A stretch of DNA of 64,000 nt, taken from contig NZ_CP107836.1 in NCBI RefSeq assembly GCF_036346615.1, positions 248,001 to 312,000 of the forward strand. The letters run 5' to 3'. Position 1 is the first letter of the stretch. Every line of letters begins with the position of its first letter. The position numbers were made by a program, and so were the translations under genes. The stretch comes from Streptomyces sp. NBC_00523. GTDB taxonomy: Bacteria; Actinomycetota; Actinomycetes; Streptomycetales; Streptomycetaceae. The notes below the pieces were generated by a model. That model did not search any database and was not told the origin of the DNA. It worked only from the letters and a program-made list of their open reading frames with translations. Shown piece after piece: positions 54,025 through 63,840 of the stretch.

Positions 54025-54723
54025 TCAGCGCAGGCGGGTGAGCCCGTCGAGGACCACGGCGATGCCGGTCAGGAACTGCTCGCGGTCGTCGTGCTCGCGA
54101 ATCCGGCCGACTACGGCGTGCATGAACGGGTAGTCCGCGACGGGGAGTTCTTCCCAGGCCGCCGAAGCCGCGCCGAAGAAGGCCTCGCGGTCCGCATCGG
54201 CGTCGAGTCCCGAGGCGTCTCCCGCGATGTCCGCGTTCTGGCTGATCGCGCCGAGGATGTAGTGCACGAGCGTGGAGGCCGCGTCGAACCAGCGGTCCTC
54301 GGGCACGCCGAGCGCATCCATCTGCCCGCCGATCCGCTCGAAGAGCCCCACCGTCACCGGGCCCATCGGATTGCGGACGATCTGCAGCATGAGCCGCGTG
54401 GCGAGCCACTTGTGCTCGTCGATCGCGTCGAACACGGCCAGCGCGACACCGCGGATCCCGTCCTCGGGGGACGTCCCCGCCCCGGCGGGTTCCGCCTCCA
54501 GGGCCGCCATGACCAGCGTCTCCGTCGCCGCGTCCAGCAGGTCGTCCCGCTTGCCCACGTGATAGGCGATCGCGCCGGACCCGGTGGACAGCCGCTCACT
54601 GAGAGCCCGGACGGTCAGCGCACGCTCCCCGCCCGCATCGAGCAGCGCGACCGCGGCCTCGATGATCTGCTCCCGGGAAAGCACCTGGTTACGCCGCTCG
54701 GTGCGGCGTGCTCGCGTCGTCAT
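54025..54723 (-). CDS. TetR-family repressor
   Basis: 232 residues from ATG 54723 (an ATG 18 bp upstream at 54741 is equally possible). HTH: IIEAAVALLDAGGERALTVR, ALSERLSTGSGAIAYHVGKR. C-terminal domain similar to the TetR at 50469 (ALAVFDAIDEHKWLATRLML, LGVPEDRWFDAASTLVHYIL). It lies 53 bp upstream of the FAD hydroxylase and probably represses a shared transcript via the palindrome at 54742. Confidence 0.9.
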   Translation of the reverse strand: MTTRARRTERRNQVLSREQIIEAAVALLDAGGERALTVRALSERLSTGSGAIAYHVGKRDDLLDAATETLVMAALEAEPAGAGTSPEDGIRGVALAVFDAIDEHKWLATRLMLQIVRNPMGPVTVGLFERIGGQMDALGVPEDRWFDAASTLVHYILGAISQNADIAGDASGLDADADREAFFGAASAAWEELPVADYPFMHAVVGRIREHDDREQFLTGIAVVLDGLTRLR

Positions 54724-54741
54724 ACCTCCATGCCGCCACAT

Positions 54742-54758
54742 TTGGTACGACGCACCAA
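54742..54758. promoter_or_regulatory. TetR operator
   Basis: TTTGGTACGACGCACCAA region; arms TTGGT (54742-54746) and ACCAA (54754-54758) with 7-bp spacer, immediately upstream of the TetR start codons. A T-A-rich -10-like TAAATT lies beyond it on the coding strand. Confidence 0.65.
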
Positions 54759-55059
54759 TTTAGTTCAGTGATCCAAAACTCGACGCCCAGCGGCGCACGA
54801 CGTGGACCTCGCCTCGAAGCCCTCATTCCGCTTGCCGCACCGTGCGTCATTCCCGACCGCCGAGCGTCACAACACCGTCAGAACCGTTGACAAATCTTTA
54901 ACCTGTCAGAAATCTATCTCCACGTAGCTGCAAATCCTTGACTCATTCACTCAAAAACTCATCACAGCCCTTCTTGGGCGCGGGACTTCGCCCCACCTGT
55001 TCCACGCTCCACGAACCGTCCCGCCTCTTCTCCCCACCCCTCATCGAACAGAGGACAGC
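54759..55059. promoter_or_regulatory. AT-rich upstream region of the GH87-like gene
   Basis: About 300 bp with no gene. It holds an exact -35 hexamer TTGACA at 54887-54892, with A/T-rich bases (AAATCT, then TATCTC) 17-22 bp downstream as possible -10 elements, and a further TTGACT at about 54939. The low GC is marked compared with the surroundings. Confidence 0.45.
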
Positions 55060-58000
55060 ATGAGACGGAAGTCATCCGCCCGACGGCTGGTCACCGGGCT
55101 GCTCGCGGCCTGTCTGATCCCCCTCGGACTCGTCCCCGCCACGGCGCACGCCGCCGCGCCCGCGGCCGTCGCCGGGCCCAACCTCGCGCTGGGCCGCCCG
55201 GCCACCGCCAGCGGTGCCAACGGCGAGTACGGCGCGGGCAACGTCACCGACGGGAACCAGGCCAGCTACTGGGAGGGCCCCGGCGGCTCCTTCCCGCAGT
55301 GGGTCCGTGTCGATCTCGGCGCCAGGACGTCCGTCAACGAGGTGACCCTCAAGCTCCCCACGACGTGGGAGGCGCGCGACGAGACGCTCACCGTGCAGGG
55401 CAGCACCGACGGCGACACCTGGAGCACCCTCGCCGGCTCCGCCAAGCGCACCTTCACGCCCGCCGCCGCCGGCGCCGTGACCCTCGGCTTCGGCGCCACC
55501 GACGTCCGGTACGTCCGGGTGCAGGTCACCGCCAACACCGGCTGGCAGGCCGCGCAGCTCTCGGAGCTGGAAGTCCGCGGCGCGGGCGGCGGAAGCGACC
55601 CGGGTGACCCCGGCACCCCGCCCACCGGCACCAACCTCGCCAAGAGCAAGCCCGTCGAGGCCAACGGCTACGTCCACACCTTCATCCCGGCCAACGCCAA
55701 CGACGGGGATGTGAACACGTACTGGGAGTCCGCCGGACTGCCGGGGCAGCTCACCGTGAAGCTCGGCGCCGACGCGGAGCTCTCCGCCGTCGTCGTCAAG
55801 CTCAACCCCGACTCCGCGTGGGGCGCGCGGACGCAGGCGATCGAGGTGAGCGGGCGTGGCCAGAACGCTTCCGCCTTCACCACGCTCAAGGCGCGCGCGA
55901 ACTACGACTTCAGCCCGGCGGGCAACAAGAACACCGTGACCATCCCGGTCTCCGGCCGCGCCGCCGACCTCCGGCTCGCGATCGGCGCCAACTCCGGTGC
56001 ACCCGGAGGCCAGATCGCCGAGGTCGAGGTCGTCGGCACCGCCGCGCCCAACCCCGATCTCACGCTCACCGACCTGAGCTGGACACCCGCCTCCCCGTCC
56101 GAGAAGGACGCGGTGGGCGTCAAGGCAACCGTCCGTAACGCCGGCACGGCCGCCTCCCCGGCCACGACCGTCACCGTCAGCCTGGACGGCACGGTCGCGG
56201 GCACCGCCGCCGTCGGCGCGCTCGCCGCGGGCGCCTCGGCGACCGTCACGGTGGACACCGGCAAGCACCCGCAGGGCTCCTACGCGGTCTCCGCCGTCGT
56301 GGACCCGGACAACACCGTCGTCGAGCAGGACGACAGCAACAACAGCCGGGCCGGCGCCACGCCGCTCGTCGTCGCGCAGAGCCCCGGCCCCGACCTCCAG
56401 GTCACCGGCATCGCCACCAACCCGGACAGCCCGGCGAGCGGGGCGAGCGTCAGCTTCACCGTCACCGTGAAGAACCGCGGCACGAGCGCCGTCGCGGCCG
56501 GCACCGTCACCCGGCTGACGGCCGGGACGACCACGCTCAACGGCACCACCCCCGCCGTGGCGGCGGGCGCCTCCGTCCAGGTGCCGATATCCGGCACGTG
56601 GACCGCGACCGACGGCGGCGCGACGCTCACCGCGAGCGCCGACGCGACGAACACCGTCGCCGAGACCGACGAGAACAACAACACCTTCGCCCGCTCGATC
56701 GTCGTGGGCCGGGGCGCCGCCGTGCCGTACACCGAGTACGAGGCCGAGAACGGCACGTACACCGGCAAGCTCCTCACCACCGACGCCAAGCGCACCTTCG
56801 GGCACACCAACTTCGCCACCGAGTCCAGCGGGCGCAAGTCGGTGCGGCTCGACAACACCGGTGAGTACGTCGAGTTCACCTCCACCAATCCGACCAACTC
56901 GATCGTCGTCCGCAACTCCATCCCGGACGCCGCAGCGGGCGGCGGGCAGTCCGCGACGCTCAGCCTCTACGCCGACGGAAAGTTCGTCCGCAAGCTCGAC
57001 CTCTCCTCGAAGCACTCGTGGCTCTACGGCTCGACCGACGACCCCGAGGGCCTGACCAACACCCCCGGCGGAGACGCGCGACGCCTCTTCGACGAGTCGA
57101 ACGCGCTGCTCGCCCAGACCTATCCGGTGGGCACCAAGTTCCGGCTGCAGCGCGACGCCGGGGACTCCGCGGCCTTCTACATCGTGGACCTGGTCGACCT
57201 GGAGCAGGTCGCCCCGGCCAAGACGAAGCCCTCCGAGTGCACCTCGATCACCGAGTACGGCGCCGTCCCCAACGACGGCATCGACGACACCGACGCCCTC
57301 CAGCGCGCCGTCATGGCGGACCAGTCCGGTCAGATCTCCTGTGTCTGGATCCCCGCCGGGCAGTGGCGCCAGGAGCAGAAGATCCTCACCCCCGACCCGC
57401 AGCACCGCGGGCAGTACAACCAGGTCGGCATCAAGAACGTGAAAATCGTGGGCGCCGGCATGTGGTACTCACAGCTCTACACACTCACCCAGCCGCAGGA
57501 CGCCGGCGGCATCAACCACCCGCACGAGGGCAACTTCGGCTTCGACATCGACGACAACACGCAGATCTCCGACCTGGCCATCTTCGGCTCCGGACGGATC
57601 CGCGGCGGCGACGGCAACGCGGAGGGCGGCGTCGGCATCAACGGGCGTCTCGGGAAGAACACCAAGATCACCAACGTGTGGATCGAGCACGCCAACGTCG
57701 GTGTCTGGGTCGGCCGCGACTACTCCAACATCCCCGAGCTGTGGGGGCCGGGCGACGGCCTGGAGTTCAGCGGGATGCGGATCCGCGACACGTACGCGGA
57801 CGGCATCAACTTCACCAACGGCACCCGTAACTCGACCGTCTACAACTCGTCCTTCCGCAACACGGGCGACGACTCGCTCGCCGTCTGGTCGAGCAAGTAC
57901 GTCAAGGACACCTCGGTCGACGTCGGCTCCAACAACCACTTCCGCAACAACACGATCCAACTGCCCTGGCGGGCCAACGGGATCGCGGTCTACGGCGGCT

Positions 58001-58479
58001 TCGGGAACACCATCGAGAACAACGTCGTCTCCGACACGATGAACTACCCGGGCATCATGCTCGCCACCGACCACGACCCGATCCCCTTCAGCGGCCAGAC
58101 GCTCATCGCGGGCAACACGCTGAACCGCACCGGCGGGGCGTTCTGGAACGAGGACCAGGAGTTCGGCGCCATCACGCTCTTCGCGCAGGCGACGAGCATC
58201 CCCGGCGTCACGATCCGGGACACCGACATCCACGACTCGACGTACGACGGCATCCAGTTCAAGACGGGCGGCGGCCAGTACACCGGGACGAAGATCTCCG
58301 ACGTACGCATCGACCAGTCGAACAACGGCTCGGGCATCCTCGCGATGAGCGGTGCGCGCGGTGACGCGACCCTCTCCAACGTGACGATCACGAACTCGCG
58401 GGACGGCGACCTGCTCGTCGAGCCCGGCTCGCAGTTCACCTTCACGGGCAGCCCCACGAAGGGGGCCGCCAAGCGCTGA
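55060..58479 (+). CDS. Secreted GH87-like glucanase with CBM32, CARDB and CBM modules
   Basis: 1139 residues from ATG 55060 (AGAGGA upstream). Sec signal RRLVTGLLAACLIPLGLVPA, cleavage near AHA. Order: two F5/8-type (CBM32-like) domains (~40-175, ~190-325); two CARDB/Ig-like repeats (~330-440, ~445-550; PDLTLTDLSWTPASPSEKDA and PDLQVTGIATNPDSPASGAS); a CBM6/35-like domain (~555-700); then a right-handed beta-helix (~725-1130) beginning ITEYGAVPNDGIDDTDALQR, with FDIDDNTQISDLAIFGSGRI and GDDSLAVWSSKYVKDTSVDV. The helix part resembles mycodextranase/alpha-1,3-glucanase (GH87). Expected to attack extracellular alpha-glucan. Confidence 0.87.
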   Translation: MRRKSSARRLVTGLLAACLIPLGLVPATAHAAAPAAVAGPNLALGRPATASGANGEYGAGNVTDGNQASYWEGPGGSFPQWVRVDLGARTSVNEVTLKLPTTWEARDETLTVQGSTDGDTWSTLAGSAKRTFTPAAAGAVTLGFGATDVRYVRVQVTANTGWQAAQLSELEVRGAGGGSDPGDPGTPPTGTNLAKSKPVEANGYVHTFIPANANDGDVNTYWESAGLPGQLTVKLGADAELSAVVVKLNPDSAWGARTQAIEVSGRGQNASAFTTLKARANYDFSPAGNKNTVTIPVSGRAADLRLAIGANSGAPGGQIAEVEVVGTAAPNPDLTLTDLSWTPASPSEKDAVGVKATVRNAGTAASPATTVTVSLDGTVAGTAAVGALAAGASATVTVDTGKHPQGSYAVSAVVDPDNTVVEQDDSNNSRAGATPLVVAQSPGPDLQVTGIATNPDSPASGASVSFTVTVKNRGTSAVAAGTVTRLTAGTTTLNGTTPAVAAGASVQVPISGTWTATDGGATLTASADATNTVAETDENNNTFARSIVVGRGAAVPYTEYEAENGTYTGKLLTTDAKRTFGHTNFATESSGRKSVRLDNTGEYVEFTSTNPTNSIVVRNSIPDAAAGGGQSATLSLYADGKFVRKLDLSSKHSWLYGSTDDPEGLTNTPGGDARRLFDESNALLAQTYPVGTKFRLQRDAGDSAAFYIVDLVDLEQVAPAKTKPSECTSITEYGAVPNDGIDDTDALQRAVMADQSGQISCVWIPAGQWRQEQKILTPDPQHRGQYNQVGIKNVKIVGAGMWYSQLYTLTQPQDAGGINHPHEGNFGFDIDDNTQISDLAIFGSGRIRGGDGNAEGGVGINGRLGKNTKITNVWIEHANVGVWVGRDYSNIPELWGPGDGLEFSGMRIRDTYADGINFTNGTRNSTVYNSSFRNTGDDSLAVWSSKYVKDTSVDVGSNNHFRNNTIQLPWRANGIAVYGGFGNTIENNVVSDTMNYPGIMLATDHDPIPFSGQTLIAGNTLNRTGGAFWNEDQEFGAITLFAQATSIPGVTIRDTDIHDSTYDGIQFKTGGGQYTGTKISDVRIDQSNNGSGILAMSGARGDATLSNVTITNSRDGDLLVEPGSQFTFTGSPTKGAAKR

Positions 58480-58497
58480 TCCGTCACCCGTGTACCG

Positions 58498-58533
58498 GTG
58501 CCGTCCGCGTCCCCGAGGGGGCGCGGACGGCAC
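58498..58533. terminator. Terminator of the GH87-like gene
   Basis: Perfect 12-bp stem GTGCCGTCCGCG / CGCGGACGGCAC with a 12-base loop, 18 bp after the stop. Confidence 0.87.
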
Positions 58534-58581
58534 CGCGTGCCCTCTCTACATCGCTGAAATACTGATGTACCGTCCACTCGC

Positions 58582-59871
<1,290 letters not shown>

Positions 59872-59877
59872 GCGGGA

Positions 59878-59916
59878 AGCCCCGCCGGGGCAGGGTGTCC
59901 CTGCTCCGACGGGGCT
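59878..59916. terminator. Terminator between converging genes
   Basis: Long stem AGCCCCG...CGGGGCT with an inner GGGGCAGGG/CCCTGCTCC pairing and one mismatch, loop of 3; lies between the phosphatase stop and the LPMO stop. Confidence 0.85.
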
Positions 59917-59935
59917 CGGTGCGGTGCACCCCGGC

Positions 59936-60610
59936 TCAGCCGAAGTTCACGTCGCTGCACCACATGTACGCCTGGTCGAGGTGGGATGCCTGCCAGATCA
60001 CGAACATGACGTGGTGTCCGGTGTAGCCGGAGGTCTGGACGGGGAACGTGATGTCCTGGGCCGGCGCGTACGAGCCGGTCTGCGTGATGAAGTCGAGGTT
60101 GCCCCAGCCCAGGGTCTGGGTCGTGGGGTCGAAGCCCTGCTTGCTCACGTAGACCTTGAGGTAGTCGGCGCCGTGGGACGCCTGGTCGTGCAGGTGCACC
60201 GAGAAGTTGTCGCCGACCGTGGTCGTCTTCCACGCCCCGGGCTTGTCCAGGCTGGCGTTCCGGGACAGGTTGTTGCCGCAGAGCGTTCCGTCGGGGGTCT
60301 GCGCCTCGAACTGACCGCCGAGGCCGTCCCGTAGCGCGCTCATCCAGTTCCACATGGTGTCGCTGTTGGCCTGCCATGCCTGCCAGCACATGGGGTCCTG
60401 CGTCTGCATGGCCGGGTCCGTGTGGTTGCTGCCCCACGTCTCCCAGCACTTGTACGCGCGGCTGGCGGGATCGACGATCGTGCCGTGGGCCTGGGCCGGG
60501 GTCGACCACGTCAGCGCGCCGATGACGACGGCGAACAGCATGACGAGTGACTGGAGGGGGCGGCGGAGGCGCGACCTCGAACGCCCGGTTAACGGAATCC
60601 TGTTGTTCAT
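59936..60610 (-). CDS. AA10 lytic polysaccharide monooxygenase, single domain
   Basis: 224 residues from ATG 60610 (AAGGAG upstream). Signal with basic start and LVMLFAVVIGALTWSTPAQA; cleavage before His42 creates the copper 'histidine brace' with His146 in HLHDQASHGADYLK. Aromatic and Cys-rich core (YKCWETWGSNHTDP, DPMCWQAWQA) is typical of AA10. There is no binding module. It oxidatively cleaves crystalline chitin or cellulose. Single-domain Streptomyces AA10s of this type include chitin-active ones, but the exact CebR-type box upstream argues for cello-oligosaccharide control. Confidence 0.93.
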   Translation of the reverse strand: MNNRIPLTGRSRSRLRRPLQSLVMLFAVVIGALTWSTPAQAHGTIVDPASRAYKCWETWGSNHTDPAMQTQDPMCWQAWQANSDTMWNWMSALRDGLGGQFEAQTPDGTLCGNNLSRNASLDKPGAWKTTTVGDNFSVHLHDQASHGADYLKVYVSKQGFDPTTQTLGWGNLDFITQTGSYAPAQDITFPVQTSGYTGHHVMFVIWQASHLDQAYMWCSDVNFG

Positions 60611-60644
60611 GTGGGGGGAACTCCTTCCAGTGGCAAAGCTATCG

Positions 60645-60658
60645 TGGGAGCGCTCCCA
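60645..60658. promoter_or_regulatory. CebR-type operator
   Basis: TGGGAGCGCTCCCA, identical to the published 14-bp consensus for the LacI-family cellobiose regulator CebR of Streptomyces, 35 bp upstream of the LPMO start. Confidence 0.9.
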
Positions 60659-60815
60659 ACGGTACGACTTTCACAGGACATGTCAATGAAACAAACCAAG
60701 TCGATCATGAGCCGGGCCATGTGACACCGCCCGGTTTGCGCTCTTGCGGATTCGGACGGGAACGGGAGACTGCCTTCACCACCCGCCCCACCGCCGCCCC
60801 TTGAGACGAGGACTC

Positions 60816-61598
60816 ATGAACCGCAACCGAGCCGCCGTCAGCGCTCTCGCAGTGACCCTGTTATCCGCCGGTCTCACCGTCGGCCCTGCGGCCGCCGGCT
60901 CCGTCGCCGCCCCTGTCACCGGGGCGAAGGCACGCGTCGGGGCCGACTGGGAGACGCAGTCGATCGTCTTCACCGCCGCCGCGGGGCAGACCAACGACCT
61001 CAACATCTATCCGATGTACACGAGCGACGGGATCCGCCGGATCGGCTTCAGGGACGCGGTCCCACTGGAGCCCGGCGAACACTGCGCGTACTCCAGTCCC
61101 GAGGACCTCACCGTCGTCGTCTGCGAACTGCCCGCCGACAGCGCACGCCCCGACAGGATCGACGTGTTCCTCGGCGACGGCGACGACACGATCGCCGCCT
61201 TCGATCCCGGAATGAACACCGTCAGCGGCGGCCCGGGGGACGACGTGCTGCACGCCCACACCGCCCGCACGGTGCTGGGTGATGCGGGGGACGACATGGT
61301 CATGGGACCCGCCACCCTCTACGGCGGCGACGGCATGGACCACCTCATGGGCGACAGCGACAACCAGCGGATGTGGGGCGGCCCCGGCGACGACATGATC
61401 GAGGGCTACGAGGGCAACGACATCGTGTACGGGGGGCCCGGCGACGACCACGTCATGGGCGGGGACGGCCGGGACATCCTCCTCGGCGGCTCCGGCGACG
61501 ATGTGGTGAACGGCGAGGGCGGCGACGACTTCGTCTGCGGCGGCACCGGGAAGGACACCCTCGACGGCGGGGACGGCCGCGACATCGTCCTCCCGTAG
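60816..61598 (+). CDS. Secreted calcium-binding (RTX-like repeat) protein
   Basis: 260 residues from ATG 60816 (GAGG upstream). Signal AAVSALAVTLLSAGLTVGPA. A beta-rich domain to ~115, then nonapeptide repeats of the G-G-x-G-x-D-x-x type, e.g. GGPGDDVLHA, GDAGDDMVMG, GGDGMDHLMG, GGPGDDMIEG, GGPGDDHVMG, GGDGRDILLG, GGSGDDVVNG and GGTGKDTLDG. These fold as a calcium-loaded parallel beta-roll outside the cell. No catalytic domain is seen. Confidence 0.85.
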   Translation: MNRNRAAVSALAVTLLSAGLTVGPAAAGSVAAPVTGAKARVGADWETQSIVFTAAAGQTNDLNIYPMYTSDGIRRIGFRDAVPLEPGEHCAYSSPEDLTVVVCELPADSARPDRIDVFLGDGDDTIAAFDPGMNTVSGGPGDDVLHAHTARTVLGDAGDDMVMGPATLYGGDGMDHLMGDSDNQRMWGGPGDDMIEGYEGNDIVYGGPGDDHVMGGDGRDILLGGSGDDVVNGEGGDDFVCGGTGKDTLDGGDGRDIVLP

Positions 61599-61739
61599 GT
61601 GAACGCGGGTTCCCCTTGGGGAGGAGTGGCGTCCGATGCTCCTCCCCTCCCCAGCGGGGCCACGCACCCGGATCCACGGTTCGGTGGATCCGGCAGCGGA
61701 CTCTCGGACCTGGAACCCCGCGGCCTTCACGTCCTCTTG

Positions 61740-62484
61740 CGGACCTTGATCTCCATGCGATTCACCCCGCCGGCCTCGTGTATTCGTACCAGGGCAACGG
61801 GACCGGTGGGCTGCGGGCCAGGCAGGAGGCGGTGGGCGACCGGTTCCCCGGGGGCACGCTCCTCGTCCCCTTCGGCGACACGAACGGTGACCGCTGCAAC
61901 GACGTGCTCGTACGTCAAGGGAACGAACTGCGCGCCTACCGGCCCGGCTGCGACGGCATCGTGTCGGCGTCGTCCCCGTCCACACTCATCGGCTCCGGCT
62001 GGGCGCAGTACGACGTCATCACCTCACCGGGCGATGTCGACGGTGACGGGATCAGTGACCTGGTGGCACGCCAGACGACCACCGGCGACATGTACTTCTA
62101 CGCGGGCACCTCGACGCACAAGCTCACCACCCGGGTCCGGATCGGGACGGACTGGCGGCTCTACACGAAGATCGTCGGAGCCGGCGACCTGAACGGCGAC
62201 GGCAGGGGTGACCTGCTCGCGGTCGACAAGTCCGGTGCGCTCTGGCGCTATTACGGCAAGGCCGCAGTGCCGTCACCGCGCGCACGGAGGTCGCGTCGGA
62301 CTGGGGTTCCGCCTACACCACGGTCGTGGGCGCGGGTGACCTCACGGGTGACGGCCGCGCCGACATCGTGGCCCGCGACGGCAGCGGCAAGCTGTACCGC
62401 TTCAGCGGCACCGGCACGGGAACCCTGTCCGGCCCGGCGACCATCGGCACGAGTGGCTGGAGCAGTTACACCGGGCTGTACTGA
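61740..62484 (+). pseudogene. VCBS/FG-GAP-repeat protein, 5'-truncated and frameshifted
   Basis: One frame reads LDLHAIHPAGLVYSYQGNGT, VPFGDTNGDRCNDVLVRQGN, SPGDVDGDGISDLVARQTTT, GAGDLNGDGRGDLLAVDKSG. Near 62270 the frame shifts to SDWGSAYTTVVGAGDLTGDG, RADIVARDGSGKLYRFSG and ends TGA 62484. No start or signal precedes it. The D-x-N-G-D calcium loops of FG-GAP repeats are intact. It is the 3' part of an extracellular protein fused behind the RTX-like gene. Confidence 0.82.
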
Positions 62485-62491
62485 CGGCCGG

Positions 62492-62530
62492 CCTGCTTCC
62501 GCCGCACCTGAGCGGCTCGGCGGAAGCAGG
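62492..62530. terminator. Terminator between converging genes
   Basis: Perfect 13-bp stem CCTGCTTCCGCCG / CGGCGGAAGCAGG with a 13-base loop. Confidence 0.87.
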
Positions 62531-62563
62531 CGATCTCCGTCCTGCCGTCATTGCAGGCAGGGG

Positions 62564-63799
62564 TCAGACCGGCAGCAGGCCCGGGAACTGCCCGTGTCCC
62601 ATGTCCGGTGCGGTGACCGCCAGCCAGCCGTGGCCGCGCACGACCGTGTCCAGGACACCCACCAGGTCCGGGTCGACCGACAGGTCCCCGCACACGTCAC
62701 GGACGCCGCCCGTGATGTCGTCGTCCTCGGCCTCGTCGTCGTCCTCGCCCCAGCCCCCCTCGGCCGCGTACTGCCGCACCATCCGGCCGTCCTCGGCGGC
62801 GAACCAGATGTCCGCGCCGCCGGCGTCGTCCACGAAGAACAGCTGGGCCTTGCCGCACGCGGCGCTGACCCGCTCCACCGTCGCGACCATGTCGTTCCAG
62901 TCGTCGTAGCCGACGAGCTGGCGGAACTGGCCGAACACCAGGCGCCAGCCGTCCAGTTCCGGTGTCACGAAGGCCCGGCTGATGCCACGGGACGGGGCCT
63001 TCGGGCTCGGACTCCGTACCTCCTCGCACATCGCGGCCGCCACACCCGTCTGCACCGTCACGGGGCGCGGGTCGTACAGGCCCAGCGCTTCGAAGACGCC
63101 CTCGTACGTCGCCCCTGGCACGGCCAGCCACCAGGCGCTGAGCTGGGTGTCGGGGACCGCTCGAACGCCGCCCGGGAGCTTCACCCGTACCAGCCGCTCC
63201 ACCAGCATGCGGTCGCGTTCGTCGAGCGCGTCCAGGCCGCCGCCCTCGATCAGGAGACCGAGCGCGCCCCGGCGTACCGGCCGGGAGGAAGCCGGGTCCC
63301 GGCACAGTTCCCGGAGGCGCGGCGCGTACGAGTCCCACATGGCGTGGAGGTACTTGCCGGGCTCACCGTAGAAGTCGCCGCCCCGGGCGGCCTTCTCCAC
63401 CAGGGCCCGCAACCCGGCCTCGGAGTCCACGCGCAGCCTGAGCAATCCCGCGTAGCCGACGTTCGACAGCCAGCGGTCGGGGTCGAGGGCCAGTGCCGCG
63501 TACCGCCCGGCACAACGCTCGTCGAAGAAACGCAGCAGCCGGCCCCTGAGCCATTCGTCCAGCTCCCCGGCGCCCGCCGCCGCGAGGACGGCGTCGAAGG
63601 CCGGCGGACCGATCCGGCTCAGCACCTCCCCGTACACCTTGAGACGCTGGGACGACTGGTCGGCGCACACCGCTTCCAGCACCCTCGGCAGCGCGTTCTC
63701 GCCGTGGGCCGCCAGCCGTTCCACCGCCGCGGTCACGCGTGCCGAGTCGCCGGTGTCCAGTTCCTCGATGAGGGCTTCGATCCCGGGTTCGATTGCCAT
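62564..63799 (-). CDS. Hypothetical protein with HEAT-like N-terminal part
   Basis: 411 residues from ATG 63799 (AGGA upstream). The N-terminal ~200 residues are helical repeats of HEAT/ARM type (ALIEELDTGDSARVTAAVER, LAAHGENALPRVLEAV, YGEVLSRIGPPAFDAVLAAA). The C-terminal part has an acidic run (GWGEDDDEAEDDD) and a beta-rich domain (WRLVFGQFRQLVGYDDWNDM, KAQLFFVDDAGGADIWFAAE). Intracellular; no enzyme motif. Scaffold or immunity-type role possible, not shown. Confidence 0.78.
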   Translation of the reverse strand: MAIEPGIEALIEELDTGDSARVTAAVERLAAHGENALPRVLEAVCADQSSQRLKVYGEVLSRIGPPAFDAVLAAAGAGELDEWLRGRLLRFFDERCAGRYAALALDPDRWLSNVGYAGLLRLRVDSEAGLRALVEKAARGGDFYGEPGKYLHAMWDSYAPRLRELCRDPASSRPVRRGALGLLIEGGGLDALDERDRMLVERLVRVKLPGGVRAVPDTQLSAWWLAVPGATYEGVFEALGLYDPRPVTVQTGVAAAMCEEVRSPSPKAPSRGISRAFVTPELDGWRLVFGQFRQLVGYDDWNDMVATVERVSAACGKAQLFFVDDAGGADIWFAAEDGRMVRQYAAEGGWGEDDDEAEDDDITGGVRDVCGDLSVDPDLVGVLDTVVRGHGWLAVTAPDMGHGQFPGLLPV

Positions 63800-63840
63800 G
63801 GCGGGATCCTAACGATCTCGTGCGGGACCGTCCGCAGCCG

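Noticed and set aside
52460..54409. A 649-residue minus-strand frame continuing through the FAD hydroxylase into the TetR gene
   Set aside because: The N-terminal ~145 residues are antisense or out-of-frame noise over the TetR gene; the FAD motif begins right after ATG 53971.
55072..57405. A 777-codon minus-strand frame opposite the GH87-like gene
   Set aside because: Antisense artefact; the plus strand has signal peptide, domains and terminator.
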